A DNA stretch of 64,000 nucleotides from contig CP053155.1 of the NCBI GenBank assembly GCA_014607495.2, forward strand, positions 6,448,001 to 6,512,000, read 5' to 3'. Origin of the DNA: Carposina sasakii (taxonomy: Eukaryota > Arthropoda > Insecta > Lepidoptera > Carposinidae). Every line of letters starts with the position of its first letter. Within the stretch, counting starts at the first letter, position 1. The notes beneath the pieces are model-generated. The model was given only the letters and a program-made list of their open reading frames with translations, was not told where the DNA came from and searched no databases. A program made the translations under genes and the position numbers. Shown here piece by piece: positions 1 through 10,200 of the stretch.

Positions 1-48
1 TTGTTAAAATACAGATTAATTCCTATAGTAATAAAAATTAAAATATAC

Positions 49-2538
49 CTTTCATTGCCTCCAGGGCCAGGCATATGACAATCAATATTTTTCACACTCA
101 ATAGATGATTGGTGTTCTTTAACACAGCCAACCACTCTGCATCAAACTTTAGAAGCTTATCTCCATCAAATTCCTCTGGAAGGTCCAGTATTTGCAGATG
201 CCTTCTCTTTGGTAAACACTTGTCGAGTGCTAAGAACTTGGTTTCTGTACTATCATTGTGTTTCACTAATGCTGCATATTGGCAATGTAAATGTGCTGCG
301 AACCAATAGTCTGGCTTCAACTCATGTAGAAGTTTTGATGCTGGTACACTGCCTAATTGATTTGATTCAATGTCTTCCCTGTAACAATAAAAAAGTGGTT
401 ATTTAAAAATCCAAGAAGATAAAGTTGTTTTATTATAAGTTGTAATTTAGTCTTATTGCTCTAAATTAAATACATATAAGATCTTATTAAAACCTTAAGA
501 ATGGCTTCCATCTGATTAAGTTTGCTGTATCTCCATAGTCTGTGATAGATCTTGGCCAGTCGTGGGAGAGCATAACATGTACCTTGTCCTTCAACTGGCT
601 TAATCTGAACACCTCCAGGGCTCTCACATGATACACAGACCGAATTGATTTCTGTGTATAAGGTAGGCATTCCCAAAGCCCTTGTAAATAGTCATGGCCT
701 TTGAAAATGCCAGATAATCCTAAAACAAAACAAATATTTTATGCACCTATTGATATAATATGTATTGTTGACCAAATTATTATCACTCTTCAGATTTGTT
801 CCTATTTCTAGAAACTTACCACCAATCCTTAGATTTCCAAAATTAATGACTCCAGCTCTTCCCAGGTAAAATATGTTTGGGGCAACCCAGCCACCATAAG
901 GTAGTTCTTGTAAATAATTTGATGCTTCGTGATTACCACCAATAAATATGGTTAGAACAGGAGCTCTTTTTTCCCCACTGTAGTACCTAACAATTAATAT
1001 ACATGAGTAAATAATAATATTGGTAAGTTGAGGAGTTAAGGGTTTCAGGTAAAAAAGGATTAACCCTTACTGCATGAAATTTTGGATTCCAGAAAAAAAA
1101 TTATGTTATGAAGTTGGACTTACCCCTAAAAATATTTAAAAAATCTAGGTCTAGTACTTTTCTATAGAAAGTCTAGAAAAGCCTTGTCTCATATATGGGA
1201 CATTATGCAATTGAAGGATAAAAAATACCAATCCCATATATGAATTGTCATGCAATAAGGTCTTATTTTATTATTTCCGTGATTAAAGATGGGATTTATA
1301 CAACAATAACCATTTGGATATAAATAGGAAGGTATAAACAATTGGCAAAAAAAAGGAAGTGTTTTTTATTAAAAACAATAAAATTATTTTTCTAAAATAA
1401 CAATATAACACAAACATAAAATTTATATCAATCTCTCATCACGTAAAGAGTATCTGGAGGTGTATTACACTCAAGAAAACCATTTCTGTCTTTAAAAATG
1501 TAAATAGGATAACATAAATAACTTTAAAATACGCAAATAACAACTATTTGTATCCACATGAAATGAGACATGTTGTTAATGCATAATGTGTCATGTATGA
1601 ACAATTGAATTTTAATGCTAACTGCATACAGTCCCAGATTTGAACATCATACCATTGCGTATGATCCTAAATATGCACACAGCAATAAAGCTGAAATATT
1701 TTGTAACGTATGGCCATCCGGCGTAGATTTCATATTTTTTGGATACACAGAGAAATATCCATAGATTTTTGAGAAATATGGGTGCAAAAACAGAGTAACC
1801 CACCTTCTGGGTATATTTGCGTTCAAACTGATTTTTTCTTTTTCCATCAAAGTTACCAGCATTTTACCACTTCCAAAAGTCAAAGTATAAACCTTGCTTA
1901 TGGTCTTTAGTATTGCCAATATTCAAAATAGAAAAAAAAATTACAAAAATCTTTAGTGTGCAAATATGGGACGCCATGCAGTAAGGGGTTAATTTTGTGG
2001 ACATTTCTTACAAATAAGGTCATTAGGGTTGGTAAGGTACAAAAAAGGGAATTATGTGCATTCCATATGAGTGAATCATCCAAAAGGCTTATTTTATTAC
2101 AAAGGAATATTTTAATCCATAAACTGTTTTTTTTTTAATATATTAAATAGGCTTACACTCGTCTTTATTATAGTGTTAGTAGAAAGAAATCCTGTTCAGA
2201 TAAGTTTAACCATAGTTCTTCCTATGAGTTCAGAATATAATGACTTTTTTCATACAAATATGGGATAGCTAAGGTACACTTAAGTTATAGATAAGGCTAC
2301 TATTTATGAATTAAATGTGAGGTTATAAATTAGATACTTACTTATGGAATGTACACATGTGCTGATATTTTTCTGGTACAGCCATAGCTTTTAAATCATC
2401 ACTATTTCTTACTGATTGGAAATCTCCACAGCAAATTAGTAAATCAATTGAAACTCCTTCTCGTTGTTGTAATGTCAACAGACACTCGTAAATCTTCTCA
2501 AGTTCACCATGGGCACATCCTTCAATAGCGATTTTCAT
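49..2538 (-). CDS. DBR1: Lariat debranching enzyme, N-terminal four exons (partial)
   Basis: Dbr1 is a nuclear metallophosphoesterase that cuts the 2'-5' bond of intron lariats after splicing. Exons in transcript order are 2342-2538, 820-986, 494-719 and 49-378; all junctions are GT-AG and keep one frame of about 306 residues. The gene continues left of the window, and the family is usually near 500 residues. Visible motifs are EGCAHGEL (residues 6-13, with the Cys that replaces the usual metal-binding Asp in Dbr1), [10 protein letters not shown] (Asp39), GGNHEASNY (from residue 82), LSHDWPRS (His174) and AAHLHC (His226 and His228). Together these make the complete metallophosphoesterase core, so the enzyme should be active. 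Start: the ATG at 2536-2538 opens directly into the conserved N-terminus. Intron 1 (987-2341) holds a TTAA-flanked MITE. Confidence is high because the conserved residues continue across every junction. Confidence 0.97.
1064..1988. mobile_element. piggyBac-type MITE in DBR1 intron 1
   Basis: The left end reads TTAA then CCCTTACTGCATG. The right end reads CATGCAGTAAGGGG then TTAA. This gives a 13-bp inverted repeat (one extra G on the right) and the TTAA target duplication typical of piggyBac-superfamily elements. The TTAA copies are at 1060-1063 and 1989-1992. Variants of the terminal motif also occur inside, for example TCATGCAATAAGG near 1250. A 90-codon open frame at 1647-1919 (minus) has no recognisable transposase motif, so I treat the element as non-autonomous. 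It makes up about two thirds of the intron. Confidence 0.7.
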
Positions 2539-2660
2539 TGTAGCTAGTTACTAATAACTAGATAAAACGAATTGAAGTTAAATTAAAATACCACGCTAAA
2601 ACAAAACTTTTTCCCAAAATCGGCGTTTAACTTAGTTTACAAAAACACAACCACAGACTA

Positions 2661-2975
2661 AGTAGATTTTTTTGTTTAGTTTATCCCGAAGGAAGGCAAG
2701 GGGAACTAAGCCCATACAGCCATTGTCTTTAGTAAATGATTTCTGAATTTATGATGGATGATAATAATGATGATGAATAGAAACGTCGGGAAAATCCTTA
2801 AGAACAAGTGTAAAGTTAGTCAAAATGAAAACTAATTGCAGAAACAACATGGGCCCATGAATAGATCGTATTTCGGCTCAGCTTACCTGGGTATAAAACC
2901 ATGCACACGCACTAGATTCGTGATGTGAAAAGTAATCAAAATATAACTTATCTACCAGAAAACATCATTTTTTTC
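2661..2975. repeat. Fragment of a palindromic MITE family (one arm)
   Basis: From TTTTTTGTTTAGTTTATCCC through the GGCAAGGGGAACTAAGCCC motif to AACTTATCTACCAGAAAACA, this matches the right arm of the full palindromic element at 35213-35998. It lies about 120 bp upstream of the DBR1 start codon, so the DBR1 promoter is either very short or overlaps the repeat. Confidence 0.7.
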
Positions 2976-3002
2976 TCAATTTCATTATGTTTATATTTTT
3001 CC

Positions 3003-3160
3003 TTTTTTTGTTAAGTTTATCCCGAAGAAAGGGCAAGGGGAACTATGCCCATACAGCCATTGTCTTTAGTAATGATTCCTGAATTTAACACAGAAAACAT
3101 CACTTTATAGACACATGCAAGCCATTTACAAATAAATTTTGATTTTCACAAGATTTTAAG
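3003..3160. repeat. Second fragment of the same palindromic MITE
   Basis: It repeats the AGTTTATCCCGAAG...GGCAAGGGGAACTATGCC block and then jumps to ACATCACTTTATAGACACATGCAAG, so an internal part has been deleted relative to the copy at 35213-35998. Confidence 0.6.
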
Positions 3161-3369
3161 TACATATTTTATTGCATTGTCTTATTTATATATTTTGCGT
3201 GTTATTACCTACTTACATATTTATTTTTACTTATGGATATGTACATATATTTATATATTATAATCTGTAACTCATGTATGTATATTCTATAAGTACATAC
3301 CTTCAATGACGTCAGCTCCTAATAATAACTGATCCCTTTTAAAAACCAGCGCTGCTTGCAAGGTAGGCA

Positions 3370-3537
3370 CGCCTATCTTCTAGATTCACATCACAAGTAA
3401 ACAAAATATAACTTATCTACCAGAAAACATCACTTTACGGACACATGCAAGCCATCTTTCGTTTTATTAAATAAATTTCGTTTTTAATTGAAGGAAAATT
3501 ACACCCACTCCCTTCTAGCTTTTCCCGCCGAATCCTG
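3370..3537. repeat. Terminal fragment of the palindromic MITE family
   Basis: It holds the outer part of the arm: ATTCACATCACAAGTAAAC, CATCACTTTACGGACACATG, and the terminus ending CCCGCCGAATCC. The same terminus closes the intact copy at about 35998. Confidence 0.65.
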
Positions 3538-5650
3538 CCCACTGCCCATAGTGATTAATGGATAAATCGGGAAATCCTCAAATACGTTTGAAAATTAATG
3601 AAACTCAAAAAGAATTGCAAGAACAACTCACACACGCCTATGTAAGATGTCCTGCGCTCATGCGGGGCTTCACTAGAACACATCAGCCGCACATCTTTCC
3701 GTGCATAATTGTAAAAATCGGTTAAAGAACACGGGCTTGCCCCCAAGTCTCAGGCAATAAGCTAGCAACTTGGCACTGATAACTGATCATTTAGATCTGT
3801 CCCCGATGCTAAATGTGGCTGTGGGATGTCCTTTACGATCTTGCAGTACCTACTGGCTACCCCATCGGGAACATGGCTCTCTGTAGCATATTATGCTTTG
3901 AAGAAATCGTAAGTATTCCGCGACTCAAGTTTTACCCATGCAACTTACCTGAACCATGTACGCACGCAAAATTAGGCAAGTAGGTACCTACCTACATCCG
4001 ATCCCTTCCAACTTTTTCTGCGTTTCTGTATGATTCTGCATTCTCTTAATAGACTAGACATGCTGATTCTAATTATTTGTAGAGGTAGAAAGTTACGCAA
4101 GAGCCCACACAAAGTAATAGGTACCTAATAGATTCTTCGAGTCTTCGGACTACCTGGTGAACCTAATTAATAAATGAATTAGTATTTTAATTCCAAGAAA
4201 CCCTTAATCCCATTCCTATCCATTTCCGTGTAAAATGTTGCCTAAACTCGCACTGTCAAACAGTTACCTATTAGGTAGGCCCGCCCTCACTTTATGGCCG
4301 ATCATTTCTTATTGGTGGGATTTCGCTTCTTTTTGTAGTAACTACCTATGTACCTAAGTGGCTTTGCTTAAAATGTGTTACTTACTTTCTTTATTAGTAA
4401 GTATTCCTTTTTTTCCAACCTAGGTACTTAATAAATAAATAGGCTTTTTAATTCCAAGAAACGGAAAGATAAGGACAGTGACGTACCTACACAGTACAAA
4501 GGCGATATTTACAATATGATCTCCTACTTAACTAATTGCCTTACCTATAGAACAAAGCCTGTGATGATGCGTCACCCTTAAGACGGTAGATTAAAGGTTC
4601 TTACCAAAGAATAAATTAGAAATACTTACCATTATTTTACCCTAGGTGCGGAATACCGTTAAACAAAGACGGGATGCAAGGTCATTACCATTACTTTAGT
4701 TTCACTAGTTGATAGGACTCACGTGCATAGCTTTACCATTGGCATTACCTACCTATTATGTGAGTAGGTACATTAAATGGACACCCATTCAAGTATAAAG
4801 CACTTAGGTTGTACCTATTGTTGGTAGCATTTAGCTCTACCTCGGTAGTGTTCGGGGTAGTGTTCTCACGGACCTGAAGACCCTCCCTGTTCCTTATCTC
4901 CGCCGCCGAATTGAGGTCTGACAAGGTACAGTTTCTCCAACACAGTCTTGTCTTCGCCGGCTGGGCAGTGTGGAATCGCAAGAGCTATGACAACTCGAGG
5001 GTGGATGTGCCCGTCCGTAAGTTGTGAGATGTCCTTCCTGCATTTCAGGGGGCTCATGAAATAAGATGGCGAGTCACCGAGTACCACCTAAGAATTGAGC
5101 GACTTGATTGCAGTTGTAGCCTACTTTAATACCCGTTTACTAAACTACAACCAACATTCAGTCCCATAGCCCATGACCTTGGTTTTACATTGCATGAATA
5201 CGGTTCTGTACTCCTATAGTCTTTTCAAGTGACGGACACCATCGCTGTTCGCCACCGGGTGTATAGTTTGTGCGCTCGGTGATGGTATCCGCCATGTGCC
5301 TTTCAAAGGATCGGGATTCTGTAGTGTAGTCCCGTTAATTTCCAGATAAAGTAAGTAGTACGGTAGGTGCTGAGTAAATTGCATAACAGCTAATGATTTT
5401 TGGACTACCTAATACTCAGATGTCCTCCCACCTAGTTGTGCGAAGTGGGCACAAAATTAGAGCGTGCTAATTGCACGTGGAGGTTCTAAAGAACGAGCTA
5501 ATTGCTGTAGGTAGGTATCTATTTATATCGCGAATCACAGAAACAAGTAGAAAACTATCTATAAGTAATTATTATTCGAAAACGATTATCTTGGAAGCTA
5601 GAACGTAACCATGAGGTGCTGGCATTGTTTTTGTTTATATTATTTACCTA
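3538..5650. other. Spacer with no recognised gene
   Basis: This is AT-rich spacer with many short TAGGTACCTACC-like runs. A GC-richer block at about 4850-5330 has two overlapping minus-strand open frames (4745-4981 and 4866-5087), but I recognise no domain in either and see no supporting splice sites. It may be an old transposon remnant. Around 3600-3850 is another repeat: its CTGATCATTTAGATCTGTCC-type motif also appears near 38750. Confidence 0.4.
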
Positions 5651-5981
5651 CTAGTGGACGCTCGCGACTCCGTCCGCGTGGACTACAGAAAAAACAAAAT
5701 GTCGAAATTATCCGGGATAAAAACATTTTTCCGGGATAAAAAGTAGCATATATTTTAAGTGGGGCCTGTCACAATATATTCCTGAAAACTGCATCGAAAT
5801 CGGTTCAGCCGTTTCTGAGATTAGCGTACACAAACGCACAGACAAACCGACAAACAGACAAAAATCATCGTTTTGGGTTCTATTGCGTTGATTAAGGTCT
5901 CCTTTAATATTTTTTCTCATATATCTTCCATGTACAGATAGCGATCCGTTACATTTTTATTATATGTATAGAATAGATAGA
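5651..5981 (-). mobile_element. Non-autonomous Helitron
   Basis: Read on the minus strand it starts with TC in a TCTATCTATTCTATACATAT context. It ends with a GC-rich hairpin-forming segment (CGCGGACGGAGTCGCGAGCG) followed by CTAG, and the next host base is T. Close relatives are at 32441-32668, 34558-34861 and 41801-42130; all share a doubled TTATCCCGG/TCCGGGATAA motif. The 5' edge is less certain than the 3' edge. Confidence 0.75.
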
Positions 5982-6319
5982 TAAATATTAGGTAAAAGCC
6001 ACTCCATTGTCACCCTTCAATATTACGCAATTCTATGATCATTTTAGTTCGTAGTATTTCGTAGCTGATCTACGAAGCTTTACCTACTTTTTCTAGAACA
6101 TGATTTTTTCAGTCATAATTTGAAAACTGAGCTTAAAATGTAAAATTAAAGTATGTGCATACTATAGGCAAATAGAACTAGCTACCTATAATGTATATGT
6201 ACGTATTTGCCTACATTTTAACGGTTTATAATGCACACCTACAATTCACATAGCTCACATAATCACATTATTAATAATTTGGTATATAACATACAGCAAA
6301 GAAATTATTAATAAAAAAA

Positions 6320-6395
6320 TGGTAAAAATTCCTCACCCGGGTGGGAATCTAACCCACGACCTCTGCATTCGTTCGTTTACTGCGTCTTCTAATTA
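6320..6395 (-). repeat. tRNA-derived SINE head (remnant)
   Basis: The minus strand carries a B-box-like GTGGGTTAGATTCCCACCCG segment, matching the T-arm of the SINE copies at 37375 and 63101. The A-box half is lost or badly diverged. Confidence 0.55.
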
Positions 6396-6459
6396 TCATT
6401 ATTTGTCCACAAGAATCTCTACGGTTCGGTCCAGTTTGCTTATTATCTCCCCGTTGTTT

Positions 6460-6560
6460 GCTAGTGACGTCACAGCGGCCGGTGGCGGCCAATCACGGGA
6501 CGAGGCGGCGCCACGCTGCGTCTGCGCACCGCCCACTGCACTCTCGCTGAGGAAAACTCG
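6460..6560 (+). promoter_or_regulatory. GC-rich block with CRE and CCAAT motifs upstream of SoxE
   Basis: A GC-rich island stands out from the AT-rich surroundings. It contains a perfect CRE palindrome TGACGTCA (6465-6472) and a CCAAT box (6489-6493), about 600 bp before the SoxE start codon. A second GC-rich stretch at 7035-7140 directly precedes the ATG and is probably 5' UTR. Promoter function is inferred from position and composition only. Confidence 0.35.
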
Positions 6561-7144
6561 GAAAAATCGCACCTAGCTAATGGATCCCGTACTATAATTT
6601 ACTGTACCTAAGTTTATTTTTACGTTAGTAAACCAGTCACGTTATATTAGTTTAATGTAAAAAATTGTATTTAAGTAGATAATTAGGTAGGTACGTATAA
6701 CAGATATTTACTTACAAGAAGGATGAGGCATGTATAGATAAATACTGTATAGGAACTAAGTATACGATATTGAAAACTGAAAATTAGTTTATTTCGGAAA
6801 AGTTGAAAACTAGGTAAGTCCTGTCGTGCGTTAATTTTTAATGAACTATGAACACTACTAAAAATCATTGGCTTACAAAACAAGTTTTTAAGTTAATACT
6901 TAACTACTACTTTACAAGGCACTAATCCTATTTAACCCCAACCAAAGTTCACGTAACGAATGTGACAAACTCCAAAAAGCTCACGTAAACAAATAAAATA
7001 GAGCACTACATCGGAGAGCTTAGCTTCGAGAACGTATAGTAGCGCGGGCGCACAAGGGACTCTTTATAGTGCCAGCGCGCGAGTCGATCGCACGCGTTCT
7101 CGCTCTTGCGCTCCTGTGTTAAAGTTTGAACTTCGGCCGATCTG

Positions 7145-7257
7145 ATGAGCTGGGAGCAGGACCACGGGCGGCCGCGGGAGAAGTTGGAGGTCAATGATGC
7201 AGTGGCCAAGTTGCTGCAGTCTTTCAACTATGATAACATCATCCCGCAGCCTTCCAA
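7145..7257 (+). CDS. Sox100B: SoxE exon 1 (dimerisation region)
   Basis: It encodes 37 codons plus two bases, ending at a GTAAGT donor. The pattern [18 protein letters not shown] parallels the vertebrate SoxE REAVSQVLKGYDW-LVP segment, which is the main reason for placing this isolated exon in the gene. The two leftover bases (AA) join the A that opens exon 2. Confidence 0.85.
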
Positions 7258-10200
7258 GTAAGTTCTCTTAGGTTCTGAATTAAGTATCTGTGGTCTTACA
7301 AATCAAGGGATGAGTTGTTCTATAGCAAGTGTTTTTTATGCAAGATAGCTTAGGTAACTATTTTTTAATATGACAAGCATAGGTCGGCTAATTGTTCAGG
7401 TAAGCCTCATGAAAAGCAGTCGAAGGTAGAGCATGCAGTAAAATCAGTACGAACCTAGAAGAATTGCCACCAGGGTTGTTTTATTTCCATGATAAGTATT
7501 AGGTACTAAATTGCGTACATGATTGAGCTGTTAGCGCAATGCAAGATTGAACCAAAGTTCTAACAAATTTTAATATAATATCGTATAATCGTAATAGTAC
7601 CTATAGGATTATTATAGGTAACTGAAAACTATCAAACCACACTTTCAAAATTTTATTAATGTTTAGATACGAGTAAACCCATGTCGCTGCTGCAATTTTT
7701 AACCGACTTCAGTAAAGAGAGGGTTATCAATTAGTCAGATTTTTTTACTTTTTTGTGTTATCTATTATATTATAATGCAGTTTTCAATTCTTCATACCTA
7801 TGTCGATTTTTTATATAAATAAAGATATGAATGAACGTAGATCATCGATCATTAATATTAATTTTATTTGAAACTAGTAGACGCCCGCGACTCCGTCCGC
7901 GTGTTATATGTATAGATATCATCCAGATAACTATTCGAATGAATCATGAAAAGTTTGATTGGCTCTTTCACCCCCCTTCCTTCAGGTTTTCCTAAATATT
8001 TGGATGTATCGTTCTCGTGGTAACTTATATACTTTCGGTGCTCTTTTACACTACCTTACGAACATATGTACCAACTTGAAAAAAAATATGGTTTATTCAT
8101 TTTATTGAATTCTTCTATACAAATTAACATAAACAACTGGGCTACTCTCATCTTAGTGGATGCATAAATGTCGAAATTTTGAAGTGGATTTTTCCCGTCC
8201 CGTGGAAATTTCGGGAAATACACTCAGTATTTAGATTCAAAAAGAATTCTTATTGTGAAAGATTTTTTAAAATAGGTTCAGTGATAGGTATCGGAGCTTT
8301 TTCGCTGCAAACAACAAATAACTTTTTTAAATCATCCATAGTTTAAAATTTACTTTTTAAGTCATTACGTAAGGCCTATTTAAGTGAACTACAAACTTTC
8401 CTAAAAAAAATGAAAAAAAGTGCGCTAATTTTAGAATTTTCCTGCGAATCATATAAAGTCGGTAAATCAATATTTGCCTGGCTGTCACTTTTATCCTGTA
8501 TATTCTTTTTTTTACAATTTTAATTATGACAATTTCTTTAAGTAAACACTTAGGTAATCTGAAAATGTAATTTCTGACAAACGGACCCTTGGAAGGTGTA
8601 GTACTCGTACATAATAGTAATGTATTTATTTATGGCATGCCTACAACATATACAGTACCTACATTATAAAAATGGAGAATGGTCCAGATCTGATGCACAT
8701 GTCTCTTATTAGGCTAGCACAGCATTTACACGTAAAAACTATTACATGTAAGTATTATAAACATCTTAAGTTTTGTCCGTAAGCACCTAAATCTCATTTA
8801 ACTTTATATTTATAAGTAATTTATGGATGAGGTTGCCCAATCCGATCGATAGACTCCGCCGGCGACCTATTTACTAATGTGTTATTTTCTTACATCTCCT
8901 TACGGAGAGAACTATCCACCCTATCTACCCTCTATTTGTAGATAACAAATAGAGGAGTAGTTCTAGCTCCCCGTTTCGGAAACACAGCCGTGTCTGTATG
9001 TATGTATTTATGTATTTGTGGATAAATTGATACCTAGGTAGCAGTAATTTTTAAAAACGCCTTGCTTTTATTTATACACAATACACCTTGTTTTTTTTAA
9101 ATGGCTAAGCCACATAAAGTGTAGTAAAGAATTTGTGAAGTTAGTCATTGTACCTATACCTAGTTGGGGCATGTAGAGTTAGTAGTTTGGCTCTACATGA
9201 GATCTGATGTTAAGGCAACATTTAACATGAGGATTTTATGATGGGATTTCAGTTCTTTTGCAAGTAGATTACAAGAAGAACCTTTAGACCTAGTATCAGA
9301 ATGTGCGAAAGTCTCATACAATATTCAATTCTAAAGTTTTAATAGTTTATTTGTTAGTACGGTAGGTAGGTTTTGTGTAGGGGTACTAGTTTATGTACGT
9401 ACATACTAAACTTCAGCGGTCTAGGATACCCTAATTTGGAGACCATCAGTGAATTTGTGACGAAATCAGGGTTTTTAGATACCTACCTACCTATAAGATA
9501 CCTATAAACTCTAAACCATGAGAAATGCAAAACTTTATATATGTGTAATAAGTCTACTAGTGACAACATATCTTGAGAATTTTCTTTCTCTACTAGTAGT
9601 CTAGTATTATCCTAACCCACGTTAGAGGTTCGAAAATAGTACCGAATAACAAAAATTTAAATATTTGCATGCCAAATTTATTTGCGAAACATGTCTCTGA
9701 TCTAAATAATAACTTTATTGTATCATGTTTTGAGCAAATAAATAATCATTTCATTTCATTTATTCCTTTAGAAACACTTCGAGAAAATCACAAATAGTGC
9801 TTTTGCACTTTGTTGGCTTGTCTCAGCGGGGGCATTACCCGCTCAGATAGAGCTCTTTTCTGTAGGTTAATCAGCTCTATCTTCAAGCGCTTCGATCTTA
9901 GTAATTTAGTCCAGCAGCAAATATTTTTATCATTGCACTTGCACTTTGTTGGCTCATCTCAGCAGGGGCATTACCGCCCCCCTCAGATAGAGCTCTTTTT
10001 TGTAGTTTAATCTAGCTCTTATCTTCAAGCTTCGATCTTGGTCATTTAATCCAGCAGCATGTATTTTTATCATTACTCTTGCACTTTGTTGGCTCATCTC
10101 AGCAGGGCCTTTACCGCCCCCCTCAGATAGAGCTCTTTTCTGTAGTTTAATCTAGCTCTTATCTTCAAGCTTCGATCAAGGTCATTTAATCCAGCAGCAT

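Larger units (their letters stand above)
7258..9804. other. SoxE intron 1, proximal part
   Basis: AT-rich intron. Apart from the 43-bp Helitron at 7874 and the MITE end at 8474, I see no gene. An inverted TACCTACC-type tract recurs around 9360-9500. Confidence 0.5.

Noticed and set aside
1647..1919. 90-codon minus-strand frame in DBR1 intron 1
   Set aside because: It lies within the TTAA-flanked MITE, shows no transposase motif and is not needed for DBR1.
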